Position numbers and translations under genes: made by a program
Notes under the pieces: generated by a model
Databases searched by the model: none
Told to the model about the DNA's origin: nothing
What the model saw: only the letters and a program-made list of their open reading frames with translations
Shown: one piece after another, positions 1 through 18,973 of the stretch
Layout: the number at the start of each line of letters is the position of its first letter
How positions within the stretch are numbered: the stretch's first letter is position 1
Assembly (NCBI RefSeq): GCF_018446385.1
Contig: NC_056001.1
Location: 8,575,600-8,639,599, forward strand
Reading direction: 5' to 3'
DNA: 64,000 bases
Origin: Zingiber officinale
Lineage: Eukaryota; Streptophyta; Magnoliopsida; Zingiberales; Zingiberaceae

Positions 1-120
1 CTTTAAAGTATTTAATATTAGGTTTTTTTTATTATAATAGAGTTCAAATAAGGTTTTATTATAAATTTTATTTATTGTGATTCTGTTTTGTACATAGCAG
101 GCTGTGCTAACAGTTTCTGC

Positions 121-1061
121 CTAAAAGTATTTTGGTAGTTTATATTCATTTAGCATTGTCCTAGAGGCTTCAAGTAGAGTTCTGTTCTTTCTTTTTACTA
201 TTCTATTTTGTTGGGGGAGTTTCAGGGCATGAAAATTCGTGATGATAGCCATTTCAAGGCAGAATTGATTAAAGTTATGATTTCTAAATTCACCTCCATT
301 ATCACTTCTGATTCTTTTGATTTTTAGAACTTTTTCATTTTTAGTTTGTTTGCAAAATTTTTTGAATACTTCAAATATTTCATCTTTATTCTTAAGAAAT
401 TTTACCCAAATAAATCTTGAGTAATCATCTATTATTACTAGGCAATAGAGACTCTCATTTATGGATTTGATTCCATAAGAGTCAAAAAGGTCCAAGTACA
501 ATAATTCTAGTATTAAGTTAGTTTGAGTTTGATTAATTGATTTGTGAGTTGATTTGGTTTACTTTCCTTGTTGACAAGCATCACAGATTGTTGCATCTAA
601 GTTAGGTAATTTTGACAAGCCTCTAACTAAACATTTAATTTTGTTAGGTTCCTAAAGTTTGTGTGGGGCATTCTTCTATGTCATAGCCAAATTTCTTCTT
701 TTCATGTCAGGTGACACTTGAGTGAAGAAACAATTAGATTAATTGTATAGATGTTGTCCTTCCTAAACCCTTTTAGGTTTATATTAGGATTATCTAAGTG
801 CTTAATTAAGCATACAGAAGATAAGAATCTAACCTCATATCTAGAATCGTACAGTTGACTAATGCTAAGTAGATTATATTTGAAATCATCAACTAATAGC
901 ACTTTTTTAATAATAAAGTTAGTTTTGAGTTTGATATTGTCTATCACAATTATCTTGAGTTTGTCGTTGTTCCCAAAGACAATTATTCCTAAGCTTTTGT
1001 AAGTTAATTGGGTAAACTTGGTGTGATCTCCAGTCATATGTCTGGCACATCCACTGTCCAA
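121..1061 (-). pseudogene. Copia A protease and integrase remnant
   Basis: Protease is seen at 1061-702 with the motif DSGCARHMTGD, the catalytic Asp-Ser-Gly of Copia aspartic proteases. The zinc-binding part of integrase lies near 700-530 (CDACQQGK is readable) but carries stops. The integrase core at 501-121 has LDLFDSYG (first Asp), IRSDNGGEF (second Asp) and LPQQNRIVKRKN. Functional Copia integrases read NG-V-ERKN at the last site, so the catalytic Glu is replaced by Lys. No reverse transcriptase is visible before the window edge. The reading frame is broken between the two blocks. Confidence 0.88.
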
Positions 1062-1999
1062 TATCCACTTTGTTTCCTACAAAACCTTGGTATAACTAGT
1101 TAGGATCCGTAAGGGGTAGCTTTAGTTAGTTCCACTAAGTCAAATGCACCAGGTCGAAGCCATATCTTCCAAGGCATGTATAGACAGAGCTTCCCTAACT
1201 TACTATTATCCAAAACTTCACCAGTACCTTTGGTTAAGTTAAACTTTTATCCCTATTTAAACTAGTCCTAATTACCCATCAGGGTAAATTATTATTTTAG
1301 AGGTGCCAACTACTTTGGAGTCTCCCCTAAATTATTGAACTTTTGTTTTGTTTAATTAAGGTTAATCAAATTTTTAGTTAAGTTTTGGGTCTGTGTCGAT
1401 TACTTTTATAATTATAGTAGACTTGATGGTAATTTGATTTATTTTATTTTATTTTATTTTATCTTTTGGATTTAGGTTTGATTTTGTTTTGTTTTTAAGT
1501 TTAGAATTTAGTTTTGAAGATTTATTTTGATTTGAATTTAAGGTTTTAGTTGGATTTGATTTTATATAATGGATTTCATTCTTAGGTACATAATATTGGT
1601 TAATTCCTACTCGCATGGTTAGACACGCTTTTGGAATCCAAGTTTCAGTTTGGGTCTTATTTTGATTAAATAAGGATATAAAGGATTTGTTGGTTGAGTT
1701 GGACTTGTATCAGAGTGCGGATTTGTTGTACACAGCTCTTTGTGACCCAAGTATCATGTCAAGGTACTTGGATCTAGTTGTAAATTTCTCAAGTAATTCT
1801 TTTTGTTTAATTATTTCATTTTTCAGTATGAAATTATCCTCCTTAAATTTTGCAACTTGAGTTGGGATTTCAGCTTGAATTGGTTCAGTTATTGAACTTG
1901 ATTTTATTTGTTCTTTAAGTATTTTATTTTCTTGGGTTAGTTCAATTATTTTAGTTTCAGAAGTAATTAATTTCTTATTTAAACATGAAATGATTTTAA

Positions 2000-3113
2000 A
2001 AAACTTTTTACTTAAATCAAAATATACCTCATCGAAACCTTCAGAAACAAGTGCAGACTCATGGCTTGACTCGGGTTTGGACCCATCTTCTGATTCACTT
2101 TTTGATTATGCTTTGTACACCATCAGTGTGAGGTAGTTGTTATGTCTTGGCTCGTCGTTGTCTGATTCCTCCAAGGACGATTCGTCCCAAGTCGCCTTTA
2201 GAGCTTTCTTCTTCTTGAGACTTGGGCAGTCGGTCTTGTAGTGTCCCTTCATGTTGCATCTAAAGCATGCCACATTCTTGTTGTTTGAGTTGGAGGTGGA
2301 GTTGATCTTCTGCAGATCCTTGTTGGTGAAGTTCTTCTTTCTCCTTGTGAACATTTTCTTTACCAAGTTCACCAGATATTCTTCATCATCTGACTCTAGG
2401 TTAGACTCGACTTCAGGTTACGGCTTGGTCCTAGATTTTTCTTTCGACGTTCTTGCAACAAGAGCAATACCTTTCTCGGTTTTAGCGTTAATCTGTTCGT
2501 GTAGCTCTAATTCATAAAAGAGTTCGTCTAATTTTAATTTTGATAAATTCCTCGAAATCTTATAAGCATCTACGATGGATGCCCACAATGCATTTCGAGA
2601 AAACGCGTTTAGAGCATACTTGATTAGATCCCGATTCTCCATCTGATAGCCGATGGTGTGAAGTCCGTTGAGGATATCCTTTATCATCGCGTGCAGCTAA
2701 CTGACAGTCTCACCTTTCTGCATTTTTATATTATATAATTTATTTAGATATAAGTCTCTTTTCGTTACCTTTGCGTCGTTGGTCCCCTTGTGTAGTTCTA
2801 TGAGTTTGTCCCATAGCTCTTTGACGTTTTCGTGAGGGCCGACACAGTTCAACTCTTCTTTTGTTAGCCCGCACTAGATTGTGTTGAGGGCCTTGAAGTC
2901 AATATGTGTTTTTTTCTTCATTTCCGGATTCCAATTTTCCAAGTCCATTGGAATTCCGATGCTGTCTATTAGTGCCTTTTACCCTTTCGTGACGTTGAAT
3001 CATTGGTCGAAATCCATTTTTAGGTACACCTCTATCTGCTTCTTCCAGTACAAGAAATCATTTCCGTTGAAGAGTGGGAGATGAACGGTGATGTATCCTT
3101 CGTTTTGGGTCAT
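2000..3113 (-). pseudogene. Copia A gag remnant with CCHC zinc knuckle
   Basis: Gag of element A. The start ATG at 3113-3111 lies about 250 bases inside the primer-binding site. The UBN2-type gag body is seen in pieces, with the family signature WDKLIELHKGT near 2820 and YALNAFSRNALWASIVDAYK near 2600 inside the open stretch 2687-2418. The zinc knuckle CFRCNMKGHYKTDC lies in 2372-2106, followed by the basic stretch KKKKALKATWDESS. Several in-frame stops separate these pieces. The Trp in ALWAS is kept here, unlike in elements B and C. Confidence 0.85.
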
Positions 3114-3361
3114 TTCACAGATGTAGATAGAAAACTAAAAAGATGTGCCAAGACTTGGTCTTGGATTAGCAGAGTTTGAGATATAAAAAATATATATAAA
3201 AGAACTTGAGAGGTCTTGCACCTAGTTCAAGTTAAAATCGAATGGAAAAATTATCTGAATAGGCAAAGTTTTACCAATTCAAATAGAATGCAAAAAACAA
3301 AGAAATCTAAAAATGATTCCCCTGGCTTGATTGGTGGTTGCACCAATTCAGAGCAAAACCT

Positions 3362-3373
3362 GCTCTGATACAA
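3362..3373 (-). promoter_or_regulatory. Primer-binding site of Copia A
   Basis: On the minus strand this reads TTGTATCAGAGC, one base away from TGGTATCAGAGC, the initiator-tRNA-Met complement used by most plant Copia elements. It sits two bases inside the LTR end at 3376. Confidence 0.85.
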
Positions 3374-3375
3374 CT

Positions 3376-4625
3376 TGTTAGACTGATACGCACGTGAAAG
3401 GGGGGGTGAATCACGTGGTTTTTAGAAACTCTTTTTCTTATTTTTGAAATCAAAGTATATGAACGCAGCGGAAAAGAAACAAACAACACCAAAAAAACAC
3501 GAGCGGTTTACTTAGTTCGGAGCTTTCGACGACTTCTACTCCAAGACCCAGGTCCCGCGGACCTATCAATGGATAATTCACTATAGTCTTTTCCGATACC
3601 TCCGGAAGAGGGAATCGTGTACAAGAATAGGGACAGTGTAACAACCTACACTTCTCTTTTAAAGCAGTAGAAAAAAATGTAACACTAATAACAGGTTACC
3701 AACAAGTTGGAGAGTTTGGTGTGTTGCTATTGGTCTACCGGAGATGATCAAACGTCCCGGAAGCGTAGCTCGAAGGCAGGCAGACTTTCTAGAGTAGCAG
3801 TGGGAAGTAGAAACAGTAAGAAGCCCAATCGAATGCGTAGTAGTTCGTATATCTGTTGTTTTTTGAAGCCTTCTCAAGACCCACTTATATAAGGCATGGA
3901 AGGCGTCTTCCATAGGCGTGGAAGGTGCCTCCAACCTGTGAAACTTGATCCCCGAATAGCTCGACACTCATCCGCAGTGAATTCAAAAATTTATCCTGCG
4001 GAAGGCGCCTTCTATGAACAATACGAAGGCGCCTTCAAGCCTTCGGACACTGTTCATCCGAAGGTAATTTTGCTCTTTTTTTTCTCCTATAAAATAATGT
4101 TAGTCCAAATAACCTGCAACACAAGTATTAGGACAATAATAATTAATATTAAAGAGTAGTAATTAGTTCTTGTCCTCCCAAGACCAGGAACTAATCAAGA
4201 TCTCAGTTTAGGGATCCCAAATGGACCTAAATTGGACCGACGCCTACTGTCCCTTCAATCGGAACACGTCCTCACTTGGTCACTCTCCACCAGTGACTTA
4301 CCTTAACTTATCATCTTGTCAGACATCCGGTCAGTCCGTCGACCTGCCTGAACTTCATGCCAGCTATTTGGTCTGCTCGTTGACCTAGCTGGACTTCATG
4401 CCAGATATCTGGTCAGCTCATCGACCTATCTGGATACCGTACCAGCTATCCGATTGGCTCGTTGACCTAGCTAGATTTCTTGTCAAATATTCGGTCAGTC
4501 TGTCGACCTATTTGGATTTCATACTGCACATTTAATCAAGTGGTTAGATCACAACAGAACCTAATTTAACTTACTTATCATTCATCAAAACCTGAGTTAG
4601 ACCGTTAGTGCAAATTACACCAACA
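3376..4625 (-). repeat. 5' LTR of Copia A
   Basis: A 1250-bp LTR bounded by TGTTAGACTG at 3376 and CACCAACA at 4625 (plus-strand reading). On the minus strand the U3 holds GGCGCC palindromes (about 4040-3895), followed immediately by the TATA box TATATAAG at 3892-3885. Next to the primer-binding site is a run of seven G (C on the element strand). Only one LTR of the pair is in the window. Confidence 0.88.
4318..4510. repeat. Degenerate ~57-bp tandem repeat in LTR A
   Basis: About four diverged units, each containing a form of CCGGTCAGTCCGTCGACCT followed by GGACTTCATGCCAG. The repeat lies in the U3 of LTR A. Similar GTCGACCT/GACTT phrasing appears in the LTR fragment at 31996-32140. Confidence 0.7.
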
Positions 4626-5115
4626 CCTTCTAACCTATTTAAGGTGCCTTCCTTAGCCGTTAGCCGAAGATAAAATTTTATCTTCGACGGATAGAGTTTT
4701 CCACTTGAAGGCGCCTTGGACCACTTGAAGATGCCTTCAAGCCCCGGATAAGATTTTCTAGGAGCTATAAAAAGGTCCTTGGAGTTAGGAATAAAACAAC
4801 AACTTCTGTATTCATTTCCTAGTAACTTTCTGAGCTATCAAAGAGTGTAAGAGGCTTCTCCGCCTTCAACGAAAGAAATTTTTCTAGTGCTTTTATTTAT
4901 CTTGAATTAACTACCTAGGTTGTAACTAAGTAAATTATGAACTTTTTACTTATTTCTTTTATAAGGTGTTACTTCTTTTATGTTAATTATTTTGGTTAAT
5001 TAATTGTGCTTACTAATAAAAGTCAAAAGAATGAGAAAGTGTTAAATTTTATTTTAGGTTATTCCCCCCCCCCCCCCCCCCCTCCCTTTTCTAGGCGGCT
5101 GCACCAGGACTAACA
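4626..5115 (+). repeat. 3' half of a B-type Copia LTR
   Basis: This piece matches the 3' half of the Copia B LTR (25430-25822) almost throughout: the GGCGCC palindrome region, the TATA box CTATAAAAAG at 4765-4774, then TTTCCTAGTAACTTTCTGAGC and the LTR end GGACTAACA at 5115. The 5' half lies beyond the left window edge because element A inserted here. A run of 19 C (5064-5082) stands near the LTR end. No primer-binding site follows, so it is a 3' LTR or a solo LTR. Confidence 0.85.
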
Positions 5116-5944
5116 TAGTAAATGCCCCCTATGTTTGACCGGTTGCCAGATTAGCCCATACTAAGCACCCAGAGCGAGATACTAGATCCTCGGGTCTTGC
5201 TTGAATATTACACTCGGCCGACCTTGTGGTTGGTCGGGACTCTCTTGAACTCAGACGATGATGGTTTGTCGGGTATATGATAGGCGCCTTACTATAGGCG
5301 GGGAGTGCTTGACCCCTTTGGTCCGACCGACTTATTAACCGAGCACCCTTATATTGAGGGCCTTAGTGCTGGATGAGGAACCAAGTCTTATTACGAGTAG
5401 TCCCCTGATCGCCAACTCACTTAACTTATATTATCATCATATTTAACTTTGATTGCTATATCATACTTGGATCTGTTTGTAACAGCCCGTATCACCTATG
5501 ATTTACTAAAAGTGAATTTAAATTTAAGATGTTGATAACACAAAAATGCTTCCCTTACCAAGAAGCTAGTTGCACACCATAATAATTATCATCTAAAAAA
5601 TAATATAAAACTTCAACCGAACAATCAGATTCCAACATTAGTGGATAAAATGCAAGATAAACAACTTCCTTCGTCTAAAGGTATGATTTATTTGGCTATT
5701 GATCGTGTTTGAAAGTTGAGACTAGTGATATGATTAGAATGTTACCTTATATTGACTAAGCCATAGGACTCCCAAAAAAGAGGACCGAAGGTGTCCGAAA
5801 GTCTCCGATAAACGATGCCTGCAAGGTTATTAGAAAACAGACCGAGGGCTATCCCGTCTGGCCCTCCGGCACTCAAGTGAGCCTCTGGTGATAGAAATGA
5901 AGAACATAAGCAGTATTAAAGCATACCAAGCTCGCAAGAGCGGA
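5116..5944. other. Unassigned repetitive-looking DNA
   Basis: No gene or complete element was recognised. The stretch 5130-5410 is GC-moderate with phrases such as CTCGGCCGACC and may be an old LTR fragment. From 5450 to 5760 the DNA is AT-rich without features. Confidence 0.4.
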
Positions 5945-6690
5945 CCGAAAGCGACCAGGATGTATGGGGAGCTAAGTCCCAGAGATCCAACTGACGTTGG
6001 GACTGGTCCGCTGTGAGCCAAGAGTAGTGACCAAGATGTATGGGGAGTTGTCCCCAGAGGACCCAACCGACATTGGAATCAATCGGTTGTGAACCAAGAG
6101 TAGTGATCAGGAGGTATGGGGAGTTGCCCCCAAAGGACCCGACCGACACTAGGACTGATCGGCTGTGAATTAAGAGTAGTGATCGGGAGGTATGGGGAGT
6201 TGTCCCCAAAGGACCCGACTGGCACTGGGACTGGTCGGTTGTGAACCAAGAGTGGTGATCAAGAGGGAAGTTGCCCCCAAAGTACTTGACCAGCATTGAG
6301 CCCGGTCGGCTATGAACCAAAAGTAGTGACCAGGAGGCTGGGGAACTGTCCCTAGAGGACCTGACTGGCACTGGGACCGGTCGGCTGTGAACCAAGAGTA
6401 GTGATCAGGAGGGGAGCTGTCCCAGAGTACTCGATCGGCATTGAACCTGGTCGGCTGTGAACCAAGAGTAGTGACCAAGAGATATGGGGAGTTGCCCCCA
6501 GAGGACCCGACCGACATTGGGACCAGTCGACTGTGAACCAAGAGTAGTACTTAGGAGGGGAGTTGTCCCCAGGGTACTTGATTGGTATTGGGCCCAATTG
6601 GCTGTGAATCAAAAGCAGTGACTGGGAGGTATGAGGAGTTGTCACCAAAGGACCCGACCGACATTGGGTCTGGTCAGCTGAGTTCCGGAG
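5945..6690. repeat. Minisatellite, ten units, 76/71-bp alternating period
   Basis: Ten tandem units, each beginning near GAGTAGTGAC and containing a GGGGAGTTG-CCCC core and GGTCGGCTGTGAACCAA. Unit starts at 6022, 6098, 6174, 6250, 6321, 6396, 6466, 6542 and 6613 give lengths of 76, 76, 76, 71, 75, 70, 76, 71 and about 75. From 6174 on, long and short units alternate, so the array has a second-order period of about 147 bp. Because 147 is divisible by 3, long open frames run through the array on the minus strand. They are not evidence of a gene. Confidence 0.9.
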
Positions 6691-7164
6691 CAAATGGTTC
6701 GTTCGGACATGTACTCCCTAACCTTGATTGTCACCTCCCCTTAACTTCTGACCACCACATCACCTTAACTATCAACTCCATAGTATCTTAGGGCCATCCA
6801 TAATACGTCGTATCAACTATCATCCTATTTTTTTTAAAAAAAAAATAACTATGAAGTAACAACAGTTCTTATTATTAAAATTTCATATCCGAATAAATAA
6901 AAAAAATATTCATAAGATTAACGTGCTTGGATTAGAAATCAATAGTTCTTTATACAAAACTAGTTTTCAACATGTTAAAAAAAATATTAATAATGACCCG
7001 AGATATAAAAAATGACAAACAGAAAAATTACTAACTTGACCTCTTCAATTGTAGAGGCATTTATTATTTTATGAGTCGCAATTCAAAACTAATTCATGCC
7101 AGTTATTTGTAAAAAAAAAAAAAATCAACATGTGATAGTACTTTGAACATTTGAACTGATCGGG
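6691..7164. other. 3' flank of the epimerase gene
   Basis: AT-rich DNA with short A and T runs. It should contain the 3' UTR of the minus-strand epimerase gene just below 7165, but no clear poly(A) signal could be chosen. Nothing else was recognised. Confidence 0.4.
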
Positions 7165-13949
<6,785 letters not shown>

Positions 13950-14134
13950 GGCGTATCGGACCGGAGGAGGAAAAGAGCGTGATCGGAAGGGAAACTAAGA
14001 TTTTATAAAATTAGGGCGTGAAAAGGAAGGAGGGCAGCGAAAGCAACGGTGGAGAGGAGAGAATGGGGCAACGACGGAAGCGGGAGAGCGAGAACGGCAA
14101 GCGAGGGAAATTAAACGCGTGTGGAGTTCTCGTG

Positions 14135-14145
14135 TATATATATAG
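14135..14145 (-). promoter_or_regulatory. TATA box of the epimerase gene
   Basis: The minus strand reads CTATATATATAC about 190 bases upstream of the ATG at 13949. A start site 25-30 bases further on would give a 5' UTR of about 160 nt. This leader region (13950-14110) is purine/pyrimidine-biased and free of repeats. Confidence 0.7.
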
Positions 14146-14199
14146 AGGCGCCCTGCCCTCTCTCGTCTTTATAGCTTCCTTTTTTTTAAAAAAAAATTA

Positions 14200-14796
14200 A
14201 TAATAAAAACTTATTTTGCTATAATTTTGATTTGAAAAATAGCTGATATATTAATTTACTAATATGGGAGCTGATAATTGATAGATTAACTAATTGGCGT
14301 ATTAATGTGCCATTGTTTTAGTTGCATATTTTATAGTAAATTTATAAATTAAGTAAATAATTACCATTTTAAATGCTAAAGAATATAATACCATTTTTTC
14401 CATTTATTATTCATGCCAAGTTTATTGTCTTCCCTTTTTGTTTGTATTGAAATTGTTTAGATTTTCCTAAGCAACATTTGCAATACAAAATGTCTAAGCA
14501 TAAGATATCAAAAAGAATTGATCGGATTGAGCATGACATGAATCTAATCGACTAGTTTTGTTGGGTTATCATGAGTTGCGTTAGGCGCACCTATGACATT
14601 AAAGGGTACGTAGGTTTGAACAAAGTAATATAGCACTATAAAAGGAAGAGCTCAACGCACTTTAAGTAATTTCATTTATTTTAGGTTAAATAACTTTTAG
14701 TCCTTTTCTATCAAATAGTAATTTATCTTTTCGTATTTAAAAAATAATATTTAATCCTCTTTGACCTAAAGTCAAAAAGATAAAAAAAAATTAAAT
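14200..14796. other. AT-rich intergenic DNA
   Basis: Upstream of the epimerase promoter and outside the LINE tail. No gene or repeat structure was recognised. Confidence 0.4.
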
Positions 14797-14993
14797 GAAT
14801 ACAACAACAACAACCAAGCCTTTTCCCACTAGGTGGGGTCGGCTGTATGAATCCTTTTACGCCATTGAGCTCTATCTCCTATTATATCATCATCTATATT
14901 TAAATATATTTTATCTTGTTTTATTGTTGCTAACCAAGTCTTTTTTTGTCTTCCTCTTCCTCGTTTGATATGTATATTTATCATAGTTTCACA

Positions 14994-17385
14994 TCACCTA
15001 ACTGGAGCATTTATTGGTCGTCTAAGTATATGTCCGTACCATCTTAAACGTGTCTCTCGGAGTTTTCCCTCAATAGATGCAACTCCAACTTTCTCTCTAA
15101 TGCTCTCATTTCTTATTTTGTCCATCTTTGTATGTCCACACATCCACCTTAACATCCTCATCTCTGCAACTCTCATCTTCTGCTCGTGTGCTCGAGTCAT
15201 AGCCCAATATTCAGCTCCATATAACATAGCAGGTCTAACTACGGTTTTATAGAACTTACCTTTAAGTTTAAGAGGTATTTTACGGTCACATAAAACACTC
15301 GACGCTCCCCTCCATTTCATCCATCCTGCTTGTATTCTATGTAAGACATCTCTCTCAATCCCTCCATCATTTTGTAAAAATGATCCTAAATATTTAAATC
15401 GCTCGGTTCCAGGCAACTCGTCCTCTCCTATCTTAACAATTGTTTCATTAATTCTAATATTGCTAAACTTAAATTTCATATATTCTGTCTTTAATCTACT
15501 AAGCTTAAAACACTTCCCTTCTAGTGTTTCCCTCCAAGATTCTAGCTTAGCATTTACTCCTTCACGTGTCTCATCTACCAAAATAATATCATCTGCAAAC
15601 AACATGTACCACGGTACTGTGTCTTGAATGTGCGCAGTGAGTTCATCCATAATTAGTGTAAAAAGATAGGGACTTAGAGCTAATCCTTGATGTAACTCTA
15701 TCTTTATTGGAAATGCTTCAGTTACTCCGCCTGAAGTCTTTACTCTGGTCATTACATCCTCGTACATATCCTTAATTAGTTCAATATATGTTACGCTAAC
15801 ACCTCTCTTTTCTAAAATTCGTCATATAATTTCTCTTGGGACTCTATCATACGCTTTTTCTAAGTCAATGAATACCATGTGTAGATCTTGTTTTTGCTCC
15901 CGATATTTTTCAATTAATTGTCTAAGATGATGTATAGTTTCTATTGTCGACCTTCCAGGCATAAACCCAAATTGATTTTCTGTCACTGTGGTCTCCTTCC
16001 TTAATCTTTTTTCTATTACTTTTTCCCAAAGTTTCATAGTATGACTCATTAGTTTAATACCCCTATAGTTTGCACAATTTTGTATGTCTCCCTTATTCTT
16101 ATACAAGGGAACTAAAGTACTTATCCTCCATTGATCAGACATTTTTTTCGTTTTCAATATCATGTTAAATAATTTTGTAAGTCATTCAATACCTTGTTTC
16201 CCTAAGCACTTCCACACCTCTATCGGAATATCATCTGGTTCAATGGCTTTTCCATTGTGCATCTCATTTAAAGTTTGTTTTACTTCTGAAGTTTGAATTC
16301 TACGATAAAAATTAAAATTTCGATGCTCATTTGGCCTAATTAAATTACCCAAGTTAAGTTGGTCTCCTAAACCTTCATTAAAAAGTTGATGAAAATACCT
16401 CTTCCACCGCTCTTTTATTTCTCCATCGCTTACTAATACCCTATTACATTCATCTTTAATACATTTTATTTGACTAAGATCTCTTGTTTTTCTTTCTCTC
16501 ACTTTAGCTATTCTATAAATGTCTCTTTCCCCTTCCTTTGTATCCAATTTTTGATATAACCGTTCAAAAGTTTCATTTTTTGCTTCACTCACCACTTTCT
16601 TAGCTTCTTTCTTGGCTATTGTATATTTTTTTTAAGTTTTCCTCATTCTTACAAATATATAATTCCTTATAAGCTATTCGTTTTTCCTTCACTTTCTCTT
16701 GTACTTTCTCATTCCACCACCAAGATTCTTTACTTAGCGGTGCATGCCCCTTTGACTCACCGAGGACACTCTTAGCTACTATTTTTAACTTTGATATCAT
16801 CTTATCCCATGTTGTATTAGAGTCATCATATATTTCACCTAATGCTTGTACTTCTATCTTCTCCTTAAATATATGTTGCTTCCCATCCTTTAACTTCCAC
16901 CACTTAATTCTAGGAATTGTATATATTTTCTTTCTATTGATACTATGTTTAAGGCGTATATCCAACACTACTACCCTATGTTGGGTAGTTAAGCTTTCTC
17001 CAGGGATGACTTTGCAATCTTTACAAATCTTCCTATCATTCTTCCTAACCATAAGAAAGTCAATTTGCGATTTATTATTCCCACTTTTGAATATGACTAA
17101 GTGTTCTTCTCTTTTATTAAAAAACGTATTAGCTAATATAAGGTCATATGCTATCGCAAAATCTAATATAGTTTTCCCTTCCTCATTCCTCGTTCCAAAC
17201 CCATAGCTCCCATGAACTCTCTCATATTCCTCATTTTTCACTCCGACATGCCCATTTAGATCACCTCCTATTAAAATCCTTTCATTTGGTGAAATATTTT
17301 GTAATATTTCATCTAAGTCCACCCAAAACCTTAATTTGGTAGCTTCATCTAATCCTACTTGTGGTGCATATACGCTAATTATGTT
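14994..17385 (-). pseudogene. LINE endonuclease C-terminus and reverse transcriptase
   Basis: Endonuclease part, 17385-16600: ISVYAPQVG, then GGDLNGHVG with the catalytic Asp and Asn, and SQIDFLMV. Linker, 16595-16182: ends with a frame break near 16170. Reverse transcriptase, 16163-14994: [35 protein letters not shown], a stop at 15824-15822, then the catalytic box MLFADDIILVDE at about 15605, and the C-terminal LRWYGHILRRP typical of RTE elements. The usual GVRQGxxLSP reads ELHQGLALSP here. The parts lie in different frames, so no full protein can be made. Confidence 0.92.
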
Positions 17386-18626
17386 TGTTCCGGATATGAA
17401 TGTGGCATGGGAGGAATTAATGGGAGGTCAAAGGGCATTTGGGTAATTGGGGATGTTGAGGGTTTTGGGGATAAGGAGGCAGTCGATTCGTGAGCAAAGG
17501 GGAGAGGGTTTTTTTTCTTCGTGCTAGAGTTTGACCGCCGCCGCAGAGCACAAGGGGAGGAGGTTTTCTTCGTGTTGGGCTCGCAGCTTCGCCGCCATCG
17601 ACCCTTGCTCCACGCCATCGCGACCTGGTCGCCAGCACCGCCTACTCTTTCGTCGCTGGCGAGCTGCCACTCTCGCTGCCTCCCCCCTCCGCCGACGCCG
17701 TCGCCAAGAGGAAGGAAAGGGGGCGCGACTTGGTGTGTTCATTTCTGGGTTTCATAGCCGCTGCCACCATGGTACTGGCCTCGCCGCCAGCCACCACTCC
17801 TCCCCTCCTCCTCGCAGTGCCTCTCACAGCCGCGACTGCGCCCCTGCTGCTGCCGAGTCCAGCGGCCACCACCGCAGTCGCGCCCAACAGCCACCCCCGT
17901 TGTGTCCAGCGGTCACCCCCGCCACGTCCAGCGGCCTTTGCCGTCGCTTTCAGTAGCCCCTACTGGCGCCGAGTCCAGTAGCTATCGAGTTCACTTCTAG
18001 TGCCCGTGGTCGGCGACTACAGCGGGTATTGCCTCTTGGCAGCAGTCCACCACCACCATCCGTGCGGCTGTTCGTCGCCACCCTCTGAGCAGCCGCCGTT
18101 CAGGTATCGTGCTATGTCTATATGTCAGCCTGTGAGCCAAGAGTGTATTCGGCCTTCGTGCCGCTGTTGTAGTCCGGCCTGCGAGCCGAGATTGTAGTTG
18201 GACAATGCGTCATCTTATGGATCCATATCGCATCCGGCTCCGAGCCACCGGAGCTAGCTACTCATCAGGCGGACATTTGCCTACTATTCCGGGTCTGCGA
18301 CGACTCGGCCAGTATCCCGATCAGCTTATCTATCCATCCGAGGGCGCCCCCCTGGGCCAGGATACGTTCTCGTACCTTCTTTGCATTTATTTCAATATTC
18401 TATTATTATCCGGATATTTATGCATTTGTGGGATTCGCCTCGAGCACCGAGGTACCAGAGACCGGGGGAACCCGATCGCTGGATACAGGTACAGTTGACC
18501 GGAGGAGGACTTCTGACGATCTGGTCAACGTAGCGGACAGCTCATCGACCGGGTCATGAGGATGCGGTCAATCTTCCAGACACGTCACACCGGCAGGTTC
18601 GTTTTCTCAGCTTCCAGACAGGATCA
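17386..18626. repeat. Solo LTR inserted in the LINE endonuclease
   Basis: A 1241-bp insertion that begins TGTTCCGGATATG and ends GACAGGATCA, with a perfect 5-bp TSD ATGTT at 17381-17385 and 18627-18631. The interrupted endonuclease resumes on both sides (ISVYAPQ on the low side, VAKETMN on the high side). TG...CA ends, a 5-bp TSD and no coding capacity identify a solo LTR. Its GC-rich middle and CCGG-rich 3' part suggest a Ty3/gypsy family, which is inference. Long open frames in 17520-18200 result from high GC. Confidence 0.9.
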
Positions 18627-18934
18627 ATGTTCATAGTTTCTTTCGCCACTATTATCTTAAGGGCTATAATTCTATCCCCTTTTCTAACTACTCCTACAAC
18701 TTCATCCTTTAACAAACTATCTACAATAATACCCACTCCATTTTTTATTTTACTCTTTCCAGTGTACCATAACTTAAAACCCGAGTTCTCTATCATCTTT
18801 GCCTTCTCACCTGTCCATTTTGTCTCTTGTACACACAAAATATTAATTTTTCTCCAAATAATCATATCTACTACCTCCATTGATTTACCAGTGAGAGTTC
18901 CTATGTTCCATGTTCCAAATCTTAGATTATTAAT
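18627..18934 (-). pseudogene. LINE endonuclease N-terminus
   Basis: Reads LRFGTWNIGTLTGKSMEVVD, then CVQETKWTG with the catalytic Glu of the exonuclease-endonuclease-phosphatase fold, and GVGIIVDSLLKDEVV, ending at the LTR insertion. It continues in 17385-16600. Confidence 0.9.
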
Positions 18935-18973
18935 TTTCCTATCATATTTGTTCTTATCTAACCTATGGTGTGA

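Larger units (their letters stand above)
1..4625 (-). mobile_element. Copia element A, right part, truncated by window edge
   Basis: Minus-strand Ty1/copia retrotransposon. Reading from high to low coordinates it has an LTR (3376-4625), a primer-binding site (3362-3373), decayed gag (about 3113-2000), protease (about 1061-700) and the integrase core (501-121), and then leaves the window before reverse transcriptase. The order gag-protease-integrase is the Copia order. Stops and frameshifts break every domain, so the copy is dead. It is inserted inside a plus-strand LTR whose 3' half survives at 4626-5115. The right-hand target-site bases are CCTTC at 4626-4630; the left partner is outside the window. 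Confidence 0.9.

Noticed and set aside
5830-6693. Long minus-strand open frames with repeating GPLGT-type peptides
   Set aside because: The minisatellite dimer is 147 bp, divisible by 3, so any stop-free frame stays open. No start context or homologous protein was recognised.
17521-18197. Several overlapping open frames on both strands in GC-rich DNA
   Set aside because: They lie inside a solo LTR with perfect TSD; low-complexity Pro/Ala/Arg translations arise from GC-rich sequence.
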